Of a DNA stretch of 32,437 nucleotides, positions 20,527-30,904 are shown piece after piece (positions within the stretch are counted from its first letter, which is position 1; each line of letters opens with the position of its first letter). Made by a program: the position numbers and the translations under genes. The notes under the pieces are model-generated. The model had not been told where the DNA came from and did not search any database. It saw only the letters and a list, made by a program, of their open reading frames with translations. Origin of the DNA: a bacterium (GTDB taxonomy: Bacteria > Elusimicrobiota > Elusimicrobia > UBA1565); the NCBI GenBank assembly GCA_004322435.1, contig SCTT01000210.1, forward strand, positions 1 to 32,437, in the 5' to 3' direction.

Positions 20527-21519
20527 TTATATCGCTCCCATGCGGTTGGGCGGCCAGTAGATGACCCAGGCCTTCCCTTTGACGTACTTCTCGGCCACCG
20601 GGCCCCAGAAGCGGGAGTCGCAGGAGCGGTCGCGGTTGTCGCCCATCATGAAGTAGGCGCCGGCCGGCACCTTGACCGGTCCGAAGTGGTCCTTCATCGT
20701 GTCGCCGAGCTTCAAATCGAGCTGCCCGCCCTGCCAGAGCTCCTGGTACAGCGCGGGCGGCGGGGCCAAAGCCGGCGGGTCGCCGCGGTAGGAGTCGAGG
20801 AACTGGGTGAAGGGCTCCTTCCCGAGGACCTCCCCGTTGCGCACCAGCACGCCGCCGCGGACCTCGAGGGTGTCGCCGCCCACGGCCACGACGCGCTTGA
20901 TGAAGTCCTTGCCGAACTGGGAGCCGCCGCAGTGCTGGGCCTCGGGGTCCTCGGTGGGGAAGCGGAAGACGATGATGTCGCCGGCCTTCACGGGCTTCAA
21001 GCGCAGCACGCGCTTGTCGGTGAACGGGATGCGCACGCCGTAGACGAACTTGTTGACGAAGAGGTGGTCGCCGATGCGCAGGGTGCTCTCCATCGAGCCG
21101 GAGGGGATCTTGAAGGCCTGCACGAGGAAATACATGAGGAGCGAGGCCAAGATGACCGCGGAGTAGACGGTCTCCGCCCACTCGAGGTCCTCGTTGAGGA
21201 AGTAGCGCCGCTTCTCGGCGTCGGACCCGGTGGACCAGGCGCGCCAGAGGCCGAAGGCCGCCAAAAGCGCGCCGCCGGCCAGGCCCGCCCCGACCTCGCG
21301 CAGCGACAAAGAGCCCGCCGAGGCGCCTACGAACTTGAGGCGGCTCTCCACCGAGAGCACGGCGATGAGCATCACCGAAAAGCCGGCCAGCCCCAAGAAG
21401 AGCGCGTGCCACAGCGAGGCGGGGAGCTTCTCGTCGAGCTTGCCCGAGGCCGTCCAGCGCTTGGTGAGCCAGGCGTAGCCGAACATCGCCACGCCGATCC
21501 AGAAAAGCCGTGCTTCCAT
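20527..21519 (-). CDS. lepB: Signal peptidase I (long form with extra N-terminal membrane helices)
   Basis: The protein has 330 residues. Four hydrophobic helices (about 5-18, 37-56, 78-92, 117-135) precede the catalytic domain, more than the usual one or two. The Ser-Lys dyad is visible: Ser142 in I-P-S-G-S-M and Lys208 in D-F-I-K-R-V. The box G-D-N-R-D-x-S-C-D-S-R-F-W-G is intact. The enzyme removes Sec and Tat signal peptides on the outer face of the inner membrane. The gene lies 19 nt after a second signal peptidase gene, at the end of the PTS/lepA operon. Confidence 0.95.
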   Translation of the reverse strand: MEARLFWIGVAMFGYAWLTKRWTASGKLDEKLPASLWHALFLGLAGFSVMLIAVLSVESRLKFVGASAGSLSLREVGAGLAGGALLAAFGLWRAWSTGSDAEKRRYFLNEDLEWAETVYSAVILASLLMYFLVQAFKIPSGSMESTLRIGDHLFVNKFVYGVRIPFTDKRVLRLKPVKAGDIIVFRFPTEDPEAQHCGGSQFGKDFIKRVVAVGGDTLEVRGGVLVRNGEVLGKEPFTQFLDSYRGDPPALAPPPALYQELWQGGQLDLKLGDTMKDHFGPVKVPAGAYFMMGDNRDRSCDSRFWGPVAEKYVKGKAWVIYWPPNRMGAI

Positions 21520-21538
21520 GGGCGCTATTCTAGGTTAT

Positions 21539-22213
21539 TCACCGGATGAAGCCTATCCGCGACGGCGGCCAGTAGACGAAGGCGGCCTTCCCCACCGCGT
21601 AGCGGTCCCAGACGGGCCCCCAGAAGCGGCTGTCGCAGGAGGCGTCGCGGTTGTCGCCCAGCGCGAACACGGCGCCCGGCGGGACCGTCACCGGGCCGAA
21701 GTGGTCGCGCACCCCGTCGCCGACCTCCATGTCGAGGCGCCGGGCCTCCCAGGACGCCTGGTATTCGGCGGCGGGGAGCGTCACCGGGGACTTCGCGCAG
21801 GGTCCCGGCGCGGTGTGCTTCGCGTACGGCTCGGCCCCCCCGCGGGCGCCGTTGAGGTAGAGCGCCCCCTCCCGGAGCTCGACGACGTCGCCGGGCACGC
21901 CGACGACGCGCTTGAGCCACAGGCGCCCGGCCTGGGTCCCCGTGCAGTGCACCTCGGCGCGGTCGTCGGTCGGAAAATAAAAGACCAGGAGGTCCCCCCC
22001 CTGCGGGGCGCGGCGCGGCCAGCGCGCGCGGGTGCCGGGGAAGCGCAGCCCGTAGGCGGCCGGCAGGACCAGCACCCGGTCGCCGACCTTGAGCGTGTCC
22101 TCCATCGAGGCCGTGGGGATGCGGAAAGGGCGTACGACGAAGGAGACGCAGGCTCCGGCCGCCAGGAAGGCGGCCCCGAAGGCCTGCGCCCAGCGGAGGG
22201 CTTCCCTGTTCAA
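21539..22213 (-). CDS. lepB: Signal peptidase I (second, short form)
   Basis: The protein has 224 residues. One N-terminal hydrophobic helix (about 9-28) precedes the catalytic Ser36 (I-P-T-A-S-M), Lys101 (L-W-L-K-R-V) and the G-D-N-R-D-A-S-C-D-S-R-F-W-G box. The start is taken as TTG at 22213, because it overlaps the lepA stop as TTGA, the coupling pattern used throughout this operon, and gives a normal short N-terminus. A longer frame to 22345 would lie inside lepA and encodes nothing family-like. Two adjacent active-looking signal peptidases suggest specialisation for the many exported proteins here. Confidence 0.85.
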   Translation of the reverse strand: MNREALRWAQAFGAAFLAAGACVSFVVRPFRIPTASMEDTLKVGDRVLVLPAAYGLRFPGTRARWPRRAPQGGDLLVFYFPTDDRAEVHCTGTQAGRLWLKRVVGVPGDVVELREGALYLNGARGGAEPYAKHTAPGPCAKSPVTLPAAEYQASWEARRLDMEVGDGVRDHFGPVTVPPGAVFALGDNRDASCDSRFWGPVWDRYAVGKAAFVYWPPSRIGFIR

Positions 22214-24008
22214 CGCTCGATCTTCAGCACGGCCAGGAAGGCCTCCTGGGGGATGTCCACCGAGCCCAGCTGCTTGGCCTTGCGCTTGCCTTCCTTCTGC
22301 TTCGAGAGGAGCTTGCGCTTGCGCGTGATGTCGCCGCCGTAGCACTTGGCGATGACGTCCTTGCGGATGGCGGGGATGGTCTCGCGGGAGATGATGCGCC
22401 CGCGCACCGAGGCCTGGATGGCGATCTCGAACTGCTGGCGCGGGATGAGCTCCTTGAGCTTCTCGCAGAGCTGGCGCCCCATCGTCTGGGCCTTGTCCTT
22501 GTGGACGATCTGGCAGAGGGCGTCCACGGGGTCCTGGTGGACGAGGATCTCGAGCTTCACCAGATCCGACTCCCGCTCGGAGGCCTCCTGGTAGTCGAAG
22601 GAGGCGTAGCCCTTCGACACGGACTTGAGCTTGTCGTAGAAGTCCATCACGATCTCGGCCAGAGGCATCTCGTAGCGGATGATCATGCGGTCGGCCGAGA
22701 GGTACTCGATGGCCTTGTGGGAGCCGCGGCGGTCCTTGAGGAGGTTCAAGACGGGCTCCTGGAAGCCCACCGGCAAGACGATGGTGACGTCCACGTAGGG
22801 CTCGCGGATGGAGGCGATGTCGCCGTAGTGCGGGAACTTGGCGGGGTTGTCCATCCGGAAGTACTCGGTCTCGTTGACCTTGCGGAGCATGAAGGAGACG
22901 TTCGGGCTCGTGACGATGAGGTCGAGGTCGAACTCGCGCTCGAGGCGCTCCTTGACGATGTCCATGTGCAAGAGGCCCAAAAACCCCAGGCGGAAGCCGA
23001 AGCCCAGGGCCTCCGAGGTGTCGACCTGATATTGGAACGAGGAGTCCTCGAGGTGCAGCTTCTCCAAGGCGGCCTTGAGCTCCGGGTATTCGGCCGGGTT
23101 GATGGGGAAGACGCCCGCGAACACGACCGGCTTGGCCTCTTTGTAGCCGGGCAGCGGCTCCTGGAGCGGCCGCGCGGCCTCCATCACGGTGTCGCCGACG
23201 CGGATCTGGTGGATGTCCTTGATGCCGCAGACGAGGTAGCCGACCTCGCCGGCCGTGAGCTTCTGCGCCTGCACCTGCTTGGGCGTGAGGTAGCCGACCT
23301 CCTCGACGACGGTGTCCATGCCGGTCGAGTGGAAGCGCAGCTTCTTGCCGCGCTCCATCGTGCCGTCGACCATCCGCACGTAGAGGATGACGCCGCGGTA
23401 GGCGTCGTAGAGCGAGTCGAAGATGAGCGCGGCCAAGGGCTTTTCCGGGTCGCCGGTCGGCGCGGGGAAGTCCCGGACGATGGCGGCCAGGACGTCGTCG
23501 ACGCCGATGCCGGCCTTGGCCGAGGCCATGATGGGGTTCTCGATGATGGAGAGCACGTCGAAGATCTGCTCCTCGACGGCGGCCACGTCGGCCGAGGGCA
23601 GGTCCACCTTGTTGATGACGGGGATGATCTTGAGGCCGACCTTCTTGGCCAGATCGCAGTTGGCCAAAGTCTGCGCCTCGACGCCCTGCGTCGCGTCGAC
23701 GACCAAGAGCGCCCCCTCGCAGGCGGCCAGCGCGCGAGAGACCTCGTAGGTGAAGTCCACGTGGCCGGGCGTATCGATGAGGTTGAGGATGTACTCCTGA
23801 CCGTCGGCGGCCGTGTGGTTCATGCGCACGGCCTTGGCCTTGATGGTGATGCCCCGCTCGCGCTCGAGCTCCATCGAGTCCATCATCTGCGCTTCCATCT
23901 TGCGCAGCTCGATCGTGCCGGTCTTCTCGAGCAGCCGGTCGGCGAGCGTGGACTTGCCGTGGTCGATGTGGGCGATGATGGAGAAGTTGCGGATGCGCGC
24001 GACGTCCG

Positions 24009-24012
<4 letters not shown>
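22210..24012 (-). CDS. lepA: Elongation factor 4 (back-translocase GTPase)
   Basis: The protein has 600 residues, the full family length. The G1 motif A-H-I-D-H-G-K-S lies near residue 14, then R-G-I-T-I-K (switch), D-T-P-G-H and N-K-V-D. The conserved C-terminal domain ends R-K-R-K-L-L-S-K-Q-K-E-G-K-R-K-A-K. It binds ribosomes at the cytoplasmic membrane and promotes back-translocation or aids initiation. It overlaps ptsI by 4 nt and is followed by signal peptidase, the classic lepA-lepB order. Confidence 0.97.
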
Positions 24013-25732
<1,720 letters not shown>

Positions 25733-25736
<4 letters not shown>

Positions 25737-26011
25737 TCTTCGTCGAACTTCCTGTTGAAAAGCTCTTCGAGGCGCTTGAGCGCCTCCTTCTCGTCGGGGC
25801 CGTCCACGACGACCTTCACCTGCTCCCCGCAGGCCGCGGCGAGCATCATCAGCCCCATCACGCTCTTGCCGTTGACGACGACCTCCTCGCCGGCGTGGTC
25901 CTTCGTCACGGTCACCTTGCAGCGGTGGCGGCTGGCGGCCTGCACGAACAAGGAGGCGGGCCGCGCGTGCAGTCCCAGCCGGTTCTTGACGACGAAGGTC
26001 TTCTCCGTCAT
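25733..26011 (-). CDS. ptsH: HPr phosphocarrier protein
   Basis: The protein has 92 residues. Active His15 lies in L-G-L-H-A-R-P-A and the regulatory Ser50 in N-G-K-S-V-M-G-L-M (the site called Ser46 in the family). The presence of the Ser site agrees with hprK in the same operon, so this HPr is probably both a phosphate carrier and a Ser-phosphorylated regulator. The longer upstream frame lies inside the EIID gene and is discarded. Its ATG overlaps the EIID stop. Confidence 0.95.
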
Positions 26012-26808
26012 GCGCCCGCCGCCGACAGGACGGCCGAAGCGAGGGCCAGCGCCGAATAGACGCCCAAGGAGCCGTGCCCGCGCAGGCGCAGGCCGAAGGC
26101 GCCGGCGAGGACCGCGGCGTTCGCCCAGCTCGGCGTGCCGCCGAAGGGGGGCACCGCGAGCGCGGCCGCGGCGGCGAGCGCGGCCCCCGCGAGGCCGATG
26201 CGCCGTACCAGGAGCGCCTTCTCGGGCCAGCCCAGGCGCTTGAGCTCGGCCGGCAGGCCCTCGCCGCGCTCGTAGCCCAGGCGCGGCCCCACCCAGCGCG
26301 TCCACAGGGCCGGGGCGTTGAAGGCGGCCAGGCCGAGCGCGGTGCCGAAGGCCACCGGCGACGGAGCGCCGAGCGTCCACAGCGCGGTCCAGGCGACGAG
26401 GGTCCACGCGGCGGTGGCGGGGCGCAGGGTCCCCCAGTAGAACGGGTCGCCCAAGGCGGCCAGCGCGGAGCCCAGGGCGCGCTTCAAGCGCTCGACGCGC
26501 TGCACCGCGGCGGCCTCGTCGGCGTCCTCGGTGGCGCGGGCGACGTCCTCCTCGAGGACCAAGGTCGCGCCGAGCGCGAAGCCCGCCATATGGGGCTCGG
26601 TGTTGAAGAAGCCCAGATGGCGCATCTGCGCGCGCCGGCGGCGTTCGGGGTCCCGGTGGACCCGCGCGAGGCCGGGCTCGAGCGCGTAGAGGAAGCCCAG
26701 GTTCTGCATCCCCTCGAAGTTCCAGCCCGCCTGGATGAGCATGGAGCGCCAGAAGAGCGTCTCGCGCTCGCCGGCGGGGAGCGTCCGGGGCGCGGCGACG
26801 GCGGTCAT
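26008..26808 (-). CDS. PTS mannose/fructose/sorbose-family EIID
   Basis: The protein has 266 residues. The family signature is clear near the N-terminus: F-W-R-S-M-L-I-Q-A-G-W-N-F-E-G-M-Q-N-L-G-F, then M-R-H-L-G-F-F-N-T-E-P-H and the acidic L-E-E-D. The C-terminal half is membrane-embedded and Ala-rich. EIID and EIIC together form the membrane channel for the sugar. The length is slightly below that of ManZ-type proteins. The substrate cannot be told from the sequence. It overlaps EIIC and HPr by 4 nt each. Confidence 0.9.
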   Translation of the reverse strand: MTAVAAPRTLPAGERETLFWRSMLIQAGWNFEGMQNLGFLYALEPGLARVHRDPERRRRAQMRHLGFFNTEPHMAGFALGATLVLEEDVARATEDADEAAAVQRVERLKRALGSALAALGDPFYWGTLRPATAAWTLVAWTALWTLGAPSPVAFGTALGLAAFNAPALWTRWVGPRLGYERGEGLPAELKRLGWPEKALLVRRIGLAGAALAAAAALAVPPFGGTPSWANAAVLAGAFGLRLRGHGSLGVYSALALASAVLSAAGA

Positions 26809-27422
26809 CGCGAGAGCCTCTGCAAGAGCGACCCGAGCGCCAAAAAGGGCGCCGCCTGCCACACGCGCTCGAGCCCCGGCGAGACGGACCCGGGCAGCCA
26901 CGTCAGGGCGCGGTCGAGCGTCGGCCCCAAAAGCGCCACCGCGGCGTAGACGAAGAGGGCCGTCGCCGCCAGGTGCACGCCCACCGAGCGCGCCCACAGG
27001 CGCCGCCACGGCACGACGCCCTCGGTGACGACCGCCTCGAGGGCCCGGGCCGTCAGCGCGGCGCGCCAGGAGCGCACGCGAGCCTCGACGCGGCCGTGCA
27101 GGGCCCCGAGCGCCAGCCCGACGGGCAAGGACAGCGCGGGGGGGATGCCGGAGGGCCCGGCGGAGAGGAGGACGGCGGTCGCGGCGGCGACGGCGCCGTT
27201 GGGCGGCATCACCGAGCCCACGGGGAGCTCTTCCAAGCAGAACACCTCGACCAAGGCCCCGAGGCCGGCGCCGAGCACGGGGTCGCCGGCGAGCCAGCCC
27301 ACCAGCGGGCCGACCACGAGCGGCCGCGAGACGAGCCACTGGCCCACCAGAACCGTGTCCGCCTCGAGGACGGCGACGCTCGCCGAGAGGGCCGGCAGCC
27401 CCACGCTCAGCCAGGCGCTCAT
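26805..27422 (-). CDS. PTS mannose/fructose/sorbose-family EIIC (short)
   Basis: The protein has 205 residues and is hydrophobic throughout. The signature R-P-L-V-V-G-P-L-V-G-W is followed by G-D-x-x-x-G and P-V-G-S-V-M-P-P-N, as in ManY-type channel proteins. ManY-type proteins are usually about 250-270 residues, so this copy is short and may lack terminal helices. With EIID it would translocate the sugar. Whether it still transports, or serves mainly as a regulatory phosphate sink, cannot be decided here. Confidence 0.85.
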   Translation of the reverse strand: MSAWLSVGLPALSASVAVLEADTVLVGQWLVSRPLVVGPLVGWLAGDPVLGAGLGALVEVFCLEELPVGSVMPPNGAVAAATAVLLSAGPSGIPPALSLPVGLALGALHGRVEARVRSWRAALTARALEAVVTEGVVPWRRLWARSVGVHLAATALFVYAAVALLGPTLDRALTWLPGSVSPGLERVWQAAPFLALGSLLQRLSR

Positions 27423-27901
27423 GCGCGGGCCTTGAGCGCCGCCATGACGTCGAGCGGGGCTTCGGAGGGCACGGCGCGGCCCTCGACGCGCACGCCGCGG
27501 CCGTCGAGAGCCTCCAGGCAGTCGATGTCGGCCGAGTCCAGGTAGATGGCGCGCCCGAGCTGGACGGTGCCCGCCGCGTAGTGGAGGCCGCCGACGTTGA
27601 CCGAGGAGAACGGGACGCCCGCCTCGTGCAGGGCCAAGACCTCCTGGGGCCCGGGCGCGAGGACCAGCACGCGCTCGGGCGAGGCGGCGGCGTTCTTCAG
27701 GATGGACGGCGCCGCCGCGACGGTCAACACGTCCAAGGCCACGGCGGGCGGCACGCTCAGCTCCATCAGCGCGCGCGTCGTGGGGTCGGAGGCGGCCTGG
27801 TCGCAGACCACCGCGACGCGCTGGGCCTTGAGCACCGGCAGCCATCCTTCCACGACCTGGCCGTGGATGAGGCGGTCGTCGATGCGCACCAAGGTCAGCA
27901 T
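27419..27901 (-). CDS. PTS mannose/fructose/sorbose-family EIIB
   Basis: The protein has 160 residues. The phospho-acceptor His13 lies in R-I-D-D-R-L-I-H-G-Q-V, the family hallmark. It receives phosphate from EIIA and hands it to the sugar in the EIIC/EIID channel. Its ATG overlaps the EIIA stop by 7 nt (ATGCTGA). Full-length and with no missing motif. Confidence 0.95.
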   Translation of the reverse strand: MLTLVRIDDRLIHGQVVEGWLPVLKAQRVAVVCDQAASDPTTRALMELSVPPAVALDVLTVAAAPSILKNAAASPERVLVLAPGPQEVLALHEAGVPFSSVNVGGLHYAAGTVQLGRAIYLDSADIDCLEALDGRGVRVEGRAVPSEAPLDVMAALKARA

Positions 27902-28302
27902 CGCTTGGCCGTGAGCATCTTCTTGACGTCGGCCACCGCGCGGCGGCCGCACTCGATCATCCGCTCGGCGAGGGCCTCGGGCGTGGACCCCTCGCGGTTG
28001 TTGAAGGCCGAGACCAGCATGTAGAGGTTGACGCCGCTGACGACGTGGGCGCCGGGCAGGTCCTTGACCACCGGCAGCACCACGTTGCAGGGCGTCCCGC
28101 CCGGCATGTCGACGGCCACGACGAGCTCCCCGCCGCCGAGCTCCGAGACGGCCTCGAGCACCCGCCGGCGCACCTCGTCGACCGGCAGGCGCGGCGAGAC
28201 GCCGACGCAGCGGACGTTCTTCTGGGGGCCGACGATGCTCTCGGCGGCCTCCACCAGATAGGCGCCGAAGTCGCCGTGCGTGATGACGAGCAGGCTCACC
28301 AT
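27895..28302 (-). CDS. PTS mannose-family EIIA
   Basis: The protein has 135 residues, a free-standing EIIA domain. The active-site His9 is in V-I-T-H-G-D-F-G, and the D-M-P-G-G-T-P strand-loop of the family follows mid-protein. It accepts phosphate from HPr. In some proteobacteria EIIA-Man homologues in hpf/rapZ clusters act mainly in regulation. The ATG shares one base with the rapZ stop (TGATG). Confidence 0.93.
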   Translation of the reverse strand: MVSLLVITHGDFGAYLVEAAESIVGPQKNVRCVGVSPRLPVDEVRRRVLEAVSELGGGELVVAVDMPGGTPCNVVLPVVKDLPGAHVVSGVNLYMLVSAFNNREGSTPEALAERMIECGRRAVADVKKMLTAKRC

Positions 28303-29159
28303 CAGCGCTGGACGTCCCGGTGGAACTCGCGCGCCGCGTAGCCGTCCTCGCGCAGCACCCCCGCGACATGGCGGGTGATGTAGACGCTGCGGTGGCGGCC
28401 GCCCGTGCAGCCGACGGCGATGGTCAGGTAGGACTTGCCCTCGCGGATGTAGAACGGGACCAACGTCTCGACCATCTTGATGAAGCCGCCGAGGAAGGGC
28501 TTCGTGATGGGGTTCTTCATCACGTATTTCGCCACGGCCGGGTCGAGGCCGGTCTTGCGGCGCAGCGCGGCGACGTAATAGGGGTTCGGCAAGAACCGCA
28601 CGTCCATCACCAAATCCGCGTCCCGCGGCAGGCCGTACTTGTAGCCGAACGAGACGACCGAGATCTGCATCTCGGCGCGGCGCTTGGCGCCGATGGCGAT
28701 GGACACCTGCTCCTTGAGCTCGCCCAGGGCCAGGTTCGTCGTGTCGATGACCTTGTCGGCGAGCCCCTTGATGTCGGCCAAAAAGCGCCGCTCGGCGCGG
28801 ATCGACTGCAGCAGGTTCTTGCCGAGCGGATGGCGGTGGCGGGTCTCCGAGAAGCGCTGTACCAGCGCCTCCTCCGAGGCATCGAGGAAGAGGACCTTGG
28901 TCTCGACGCCCTTCTGGCGCATCACCGCCGCGAACGCCTCGAGGTCGCGGCGGAAGTCGCCGCCGCGGATGTCGAGGCCGAGCGCGGTGAGGCCGTAGTG
29001 CGGCGCGCTCAGCACGAGCTCGCCGAACTTGCCGAGCAGGTCCACCGGCAGGTTGTCCACGCACACGAACCCCAGGTCCTCGAAGATCTTCAAGGCCTGG
29101 CTGCGCCCCGCCCCCGAGAGGCCGGTGATGATGAAGAGGCGGCGGCCCGGGCGGCTCAT
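28302..29159 (-). CDS. rapZ: RapZ-family nucleotide-binding protein
   Basis: The protein has 285 residues. The P-loop G-L-S-G-A-G-R-S is near residue 13 (Arg replaces the usual Lys, as in some homologues), followed by V-D-N-L-P and the C-terminal G-C-T-G-G-R-H-R-S-V motif. In E. coli RapZ delivers the small RNA GlmZ to RNase E. In other bacteria its role is less clear, but the gene is often linked to hprK or ptsN. It lies between hprK and EIIA with overlaps on both sides. Confidence 0.95.
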   Translation of the reverse strand: MSRPGRRLFIITGLSGAGRSQALKIFEDLGFVCVDNLPVDLLGKFGELVLSAPHYGLTALGLDIRGGDFRRDLEAFAAVMRQKGVETKVLFLDASEEALVQRFSETRHRHPLGKNLLQSIRAERRFLADIKGLADKVIDTTNLALGELKEQVSIAIGAKRRAEMQISVVSFGYKYGLPRDADLVMDVRFLPNPYYVAALRRKTGLDPAVAKYVMKNPITKPFLGGFIKMVETLVPFYIREGKSYLTIAVGCTGGRHRSVYITRHVAGVLREDGYAAREFHRDVQR

Positions 29160-30121
29160 GCGCGCCGTCCTTGGCCCATGCGGGCCAACAGGCGCCGGTT
29201 GAAGTCCTCGGCCGACGACGTCCCGCCCTGGCGCAGCCGCTGGTTGAGCGCGGCGACCTCGATCAAGACGGCGAGGTTCCGGCCGGGGCTCACCGGGATG
29301 CGCACCAGCGGGACCTCGACCTCGAGGATGCGGGCGGTCTGCTTGTGGAGGCCCGTGCGGTCGTAGACCGCCTCGGGGTTCCAGGCCTCGAGGTTCACCG
29401 AGAGGCCGATCGAGGAGTGGGCGAGGATGGAGCCGACGCCGAAGAGGAGCTTGACGTCGATGATGCCCAGGCCCCTGACCTCGAGGTAGTGGCGCAGCGG
29501 CTCGGGGCAGGTGCCGACCAGCACGTCGCCGTGCTTGCGGCGCACCTCGACGATGTCGTCGGCGACGAGGATGTGGCCGCGCTTGACGAGCTCGAGCGCG
29601 CACTCGGACTTGCCGATGCCGGCCTCGCCCTGGATGAGGACGCCCAGGCCGTACACGTCCACCAGCACGCCGTGCAGGCGCACGAACGGGGCGAGGCGCT
29701 CCTCGAGGAGGAAGGTCAGCTCGCCGATGAAGTCGGCGGTCTCGAGCGCGGTGCGCAAAAGCGGCACCTTGAACTTCCGGCAGGCCTCGGCCAGCGCCGG
29801 CGGCACGCGCAGGCCGCGCGTGACGACCAGGCAGGGCACCGCCTGGTCGGCCAGCATGCGCTCGAGGTTGGTCGCGAGGCGGTGCGCGTCCGCCTGCACG
29901 AGGAAGGCCTGCTCGCCGCGCCCGATGATGTGGATGCGCTCGGCGCGGAAGTGCGCGGGGAACCCCGCCAAGGCCAGCCCGGGGCGGTTGACCTCGGGCG
30001 TGGTGATGCGCCGCCGCAGCGCGCCGCGCCCGGCCACGAGCTCCAGGCGCAGCCGGCGCTTGTGGTCCTTGAGGAGGTCGCCGACCGTCAGCGACCGCCC
30101 GGACGGGACGGGGGGGATCAG
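29156..30121 (-). CDS. hprK: HPr(Ser) kinase/phosphorylase, probable CTG start
   Basis: The protein has about 321 residues from CTG 30121. The Walker A loop G-E-A-G-I-G-K-S, V-A-D-D (substrate site) and E-V-R-G-L-G-I-I-D mark the catalytic domain, which phosphorylates and dephosphorylates the regulatory Ser of HPr. The first standard start, GTG 30037, would remove a conserved N-terminal segment (L-T-V-G-D-L-L-K plus the L-E-L-V-A-G strand). No ATG, GTG or TTG lies between that point and the hpf stop. CTG at 30121 forms a CTGA overlap with the hpf stop, the same 4-nt coupling as neighbouring genes, with AAGGG about 6 nt upstream. CTG 30091 is a second option. Confidence 0.88.
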   Translation of the reverse strand: MIPPVPSGRSLTVGDLLKDHKRRLRLELVAGRGALRRRITTPEVNRPGLALAGFPAHFRAERIHIIGRGEQAFLVQADAHRLATNLERMLADQAVPCLVVTRGLRVPPALAEACRKFKVPLLRTALETADFIGELTFLLEERLAPFVRLHGVLVDVYGLGVLIQGEAGIGKSECALELVKRGHILVADDIVEVRRKHGDVLVGTCPEPLRHYLEVRGLGIIDVKLLFGVGSILAHSSIGLSVNLEAWNPEAVYDRTGLHKQTARILEVEVPLVRIPVSPGRNLAVLIEVAALNQRLRQGGTSSAEDFNRRLLARMGQGRRA

Positions 30122-30651
30122 CGGGAGCCCTTGCGCGCCGGCTGCAGCAGGCCGAAGGAGTCGTCCTGGCGCCGGTAGATGACCTGGACGTCGCCGGAGT
30201 CCGAGTCGTTGTACATCCAGAACACGAAGCCCAAGCGCTCCATCTCGGCGGCGGCCTCCTCGGCCGTCATCGACGTCATCGGCACCTGCTTGATGACCGA
30301 GAAGCGCACCGGGCGGGGGTCCATCTCGCGCTCGGCGACCTCGGGGGCGGACTCGCCGGGCTTATGGCGGTTCTTGAGCTTCTCCTTGAGCTTGCGCAGC
30401 TGGCCGTCCACCTTGTCGGAGGCGAGGTCGATGGCGGCGTAGAGCGTCGCGGCCTGCGACAGCGCCCGGAGGGTCTGGCGGCCGGCGTGGAGGATGACCT
30501 CGGCCTGGTGGGCCCGCTTCTCGACCGACAGGGTGACCTGGGCCCAGACGATGTTGTCGAAGTACTTCTCGGCCTTCGAGATCTTGGCCTCGACGTAGTC
30601 CCGGATAGCGGGGGTCAGCTTGAGATGCCGGCCGGTGATCTGGATCTTCAT
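30118..30651 (-). CDS. hpf: Long-form ribosome hibernation promoting factor
   Basis: The protein has 177 residues. The N-terminal domain begins M-K-I-Q-I-T-G-R-H and has the beta-alpha-beta fold of YfiA/HPF. A linker (about 105-120) leads to the C-terminal dimerisation domain with M-T-A-E-E-A and G-F-V-F-W-M-Y-N. The long form pairs 70S ribosomes into inactive 100S dimers in slow growth. It is the first gene of the operon, with its own promoter at 30685-30713, and is divergent from dnaA. Confidence 0.95.
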   Translation of the reverse strand: MKIQITGRHLKLTPAIRDYVEAKISKAEKYFDNIVWAQVTLSVEKRAHQAEVILHAGRQTLRALSQAATLYAAIDLASDKVDGQLRKLKEKLKNRHKPGESAPEVAEREMDPRPVRFSVIKQVPMTSMTAEEAAAEMERLGFVFWMYNDSDSGDVQVIYRRQDDSFGLLQPARKGSR

Positions 30652-30684
30652 GGGGGTCCCTCGGAGTGAGGCTTACGCGCGGCA

Positions 30685-30713
30685 AGTTTAGACGTTTATC
30701 ACCCCCCTGTCAA
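30685..30713 (-). promoter_or_regulatory. Promoter of the hpf-hprK-rapZ-PTS-lepA operon
   Basis: On the minus strand, TTGACA (30713-30708), a 17-nt spacer and TAAACT (30690-30685). The expected start point is about 27 nt before the hpf ATG, leaving room for the GAGGG ribosome site. Confidence 0.75.
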
Positions 30714-30754
30714 CGCGCGTGCCCGCGCGTACGGAGACGCCCTCCGGAGGCCGG

Positions 30755-30784
30755 TTGACGGGGGCGGGTCGGATGCGGTAAGAT
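30755..30784 (+). promoter_or_regulatory. Candidate dnaA promoter
   Basis: TTGACG (30755-30760), an 18-nt spacer and TAAGAT (30779-30784). The expected start lies about 115 nt before the GTG at 30905, giving a long leader that contains the AT-rich stretch and DnaA boxes. Confidence 0.55.
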
Positions 30785-30848
30785 GGCCCTAGATACCGGG
30801 GGAGCCGGCCCGGGGCGCCGTCCCTCGGCCCTGGACCGGCCCCCTGTT

Positions 30849-30901
30849 TGCATATCTGTATGTTTTTAAACATTTTTTCGATTATCAACACCTGTGGATA
30901 A
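30849..30901. promoter_or_regulatory. AT-rich stretch with paired DnaA boxes, possible part of oriC
   Basis: An AT-rich run (about 30849-30885) is followed by TTATCAACA (30882-30890) and, 2 nt on, TGTGGATAA (30893-30901), which is the perfect complement of the consensus box TTATCCACA. The boxes face each other just before dnaA. They suit DnaA autoregulation and possibly origin unwinding. Confidence 0.7.
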
Positions 30902-30904
30902 CCT

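Noticed and set aside
26012-26407. N-terminal extension of HPr
   Set aside because: It lies wholly inside the EIID gene; the HPr fold begins at ATG 26011.
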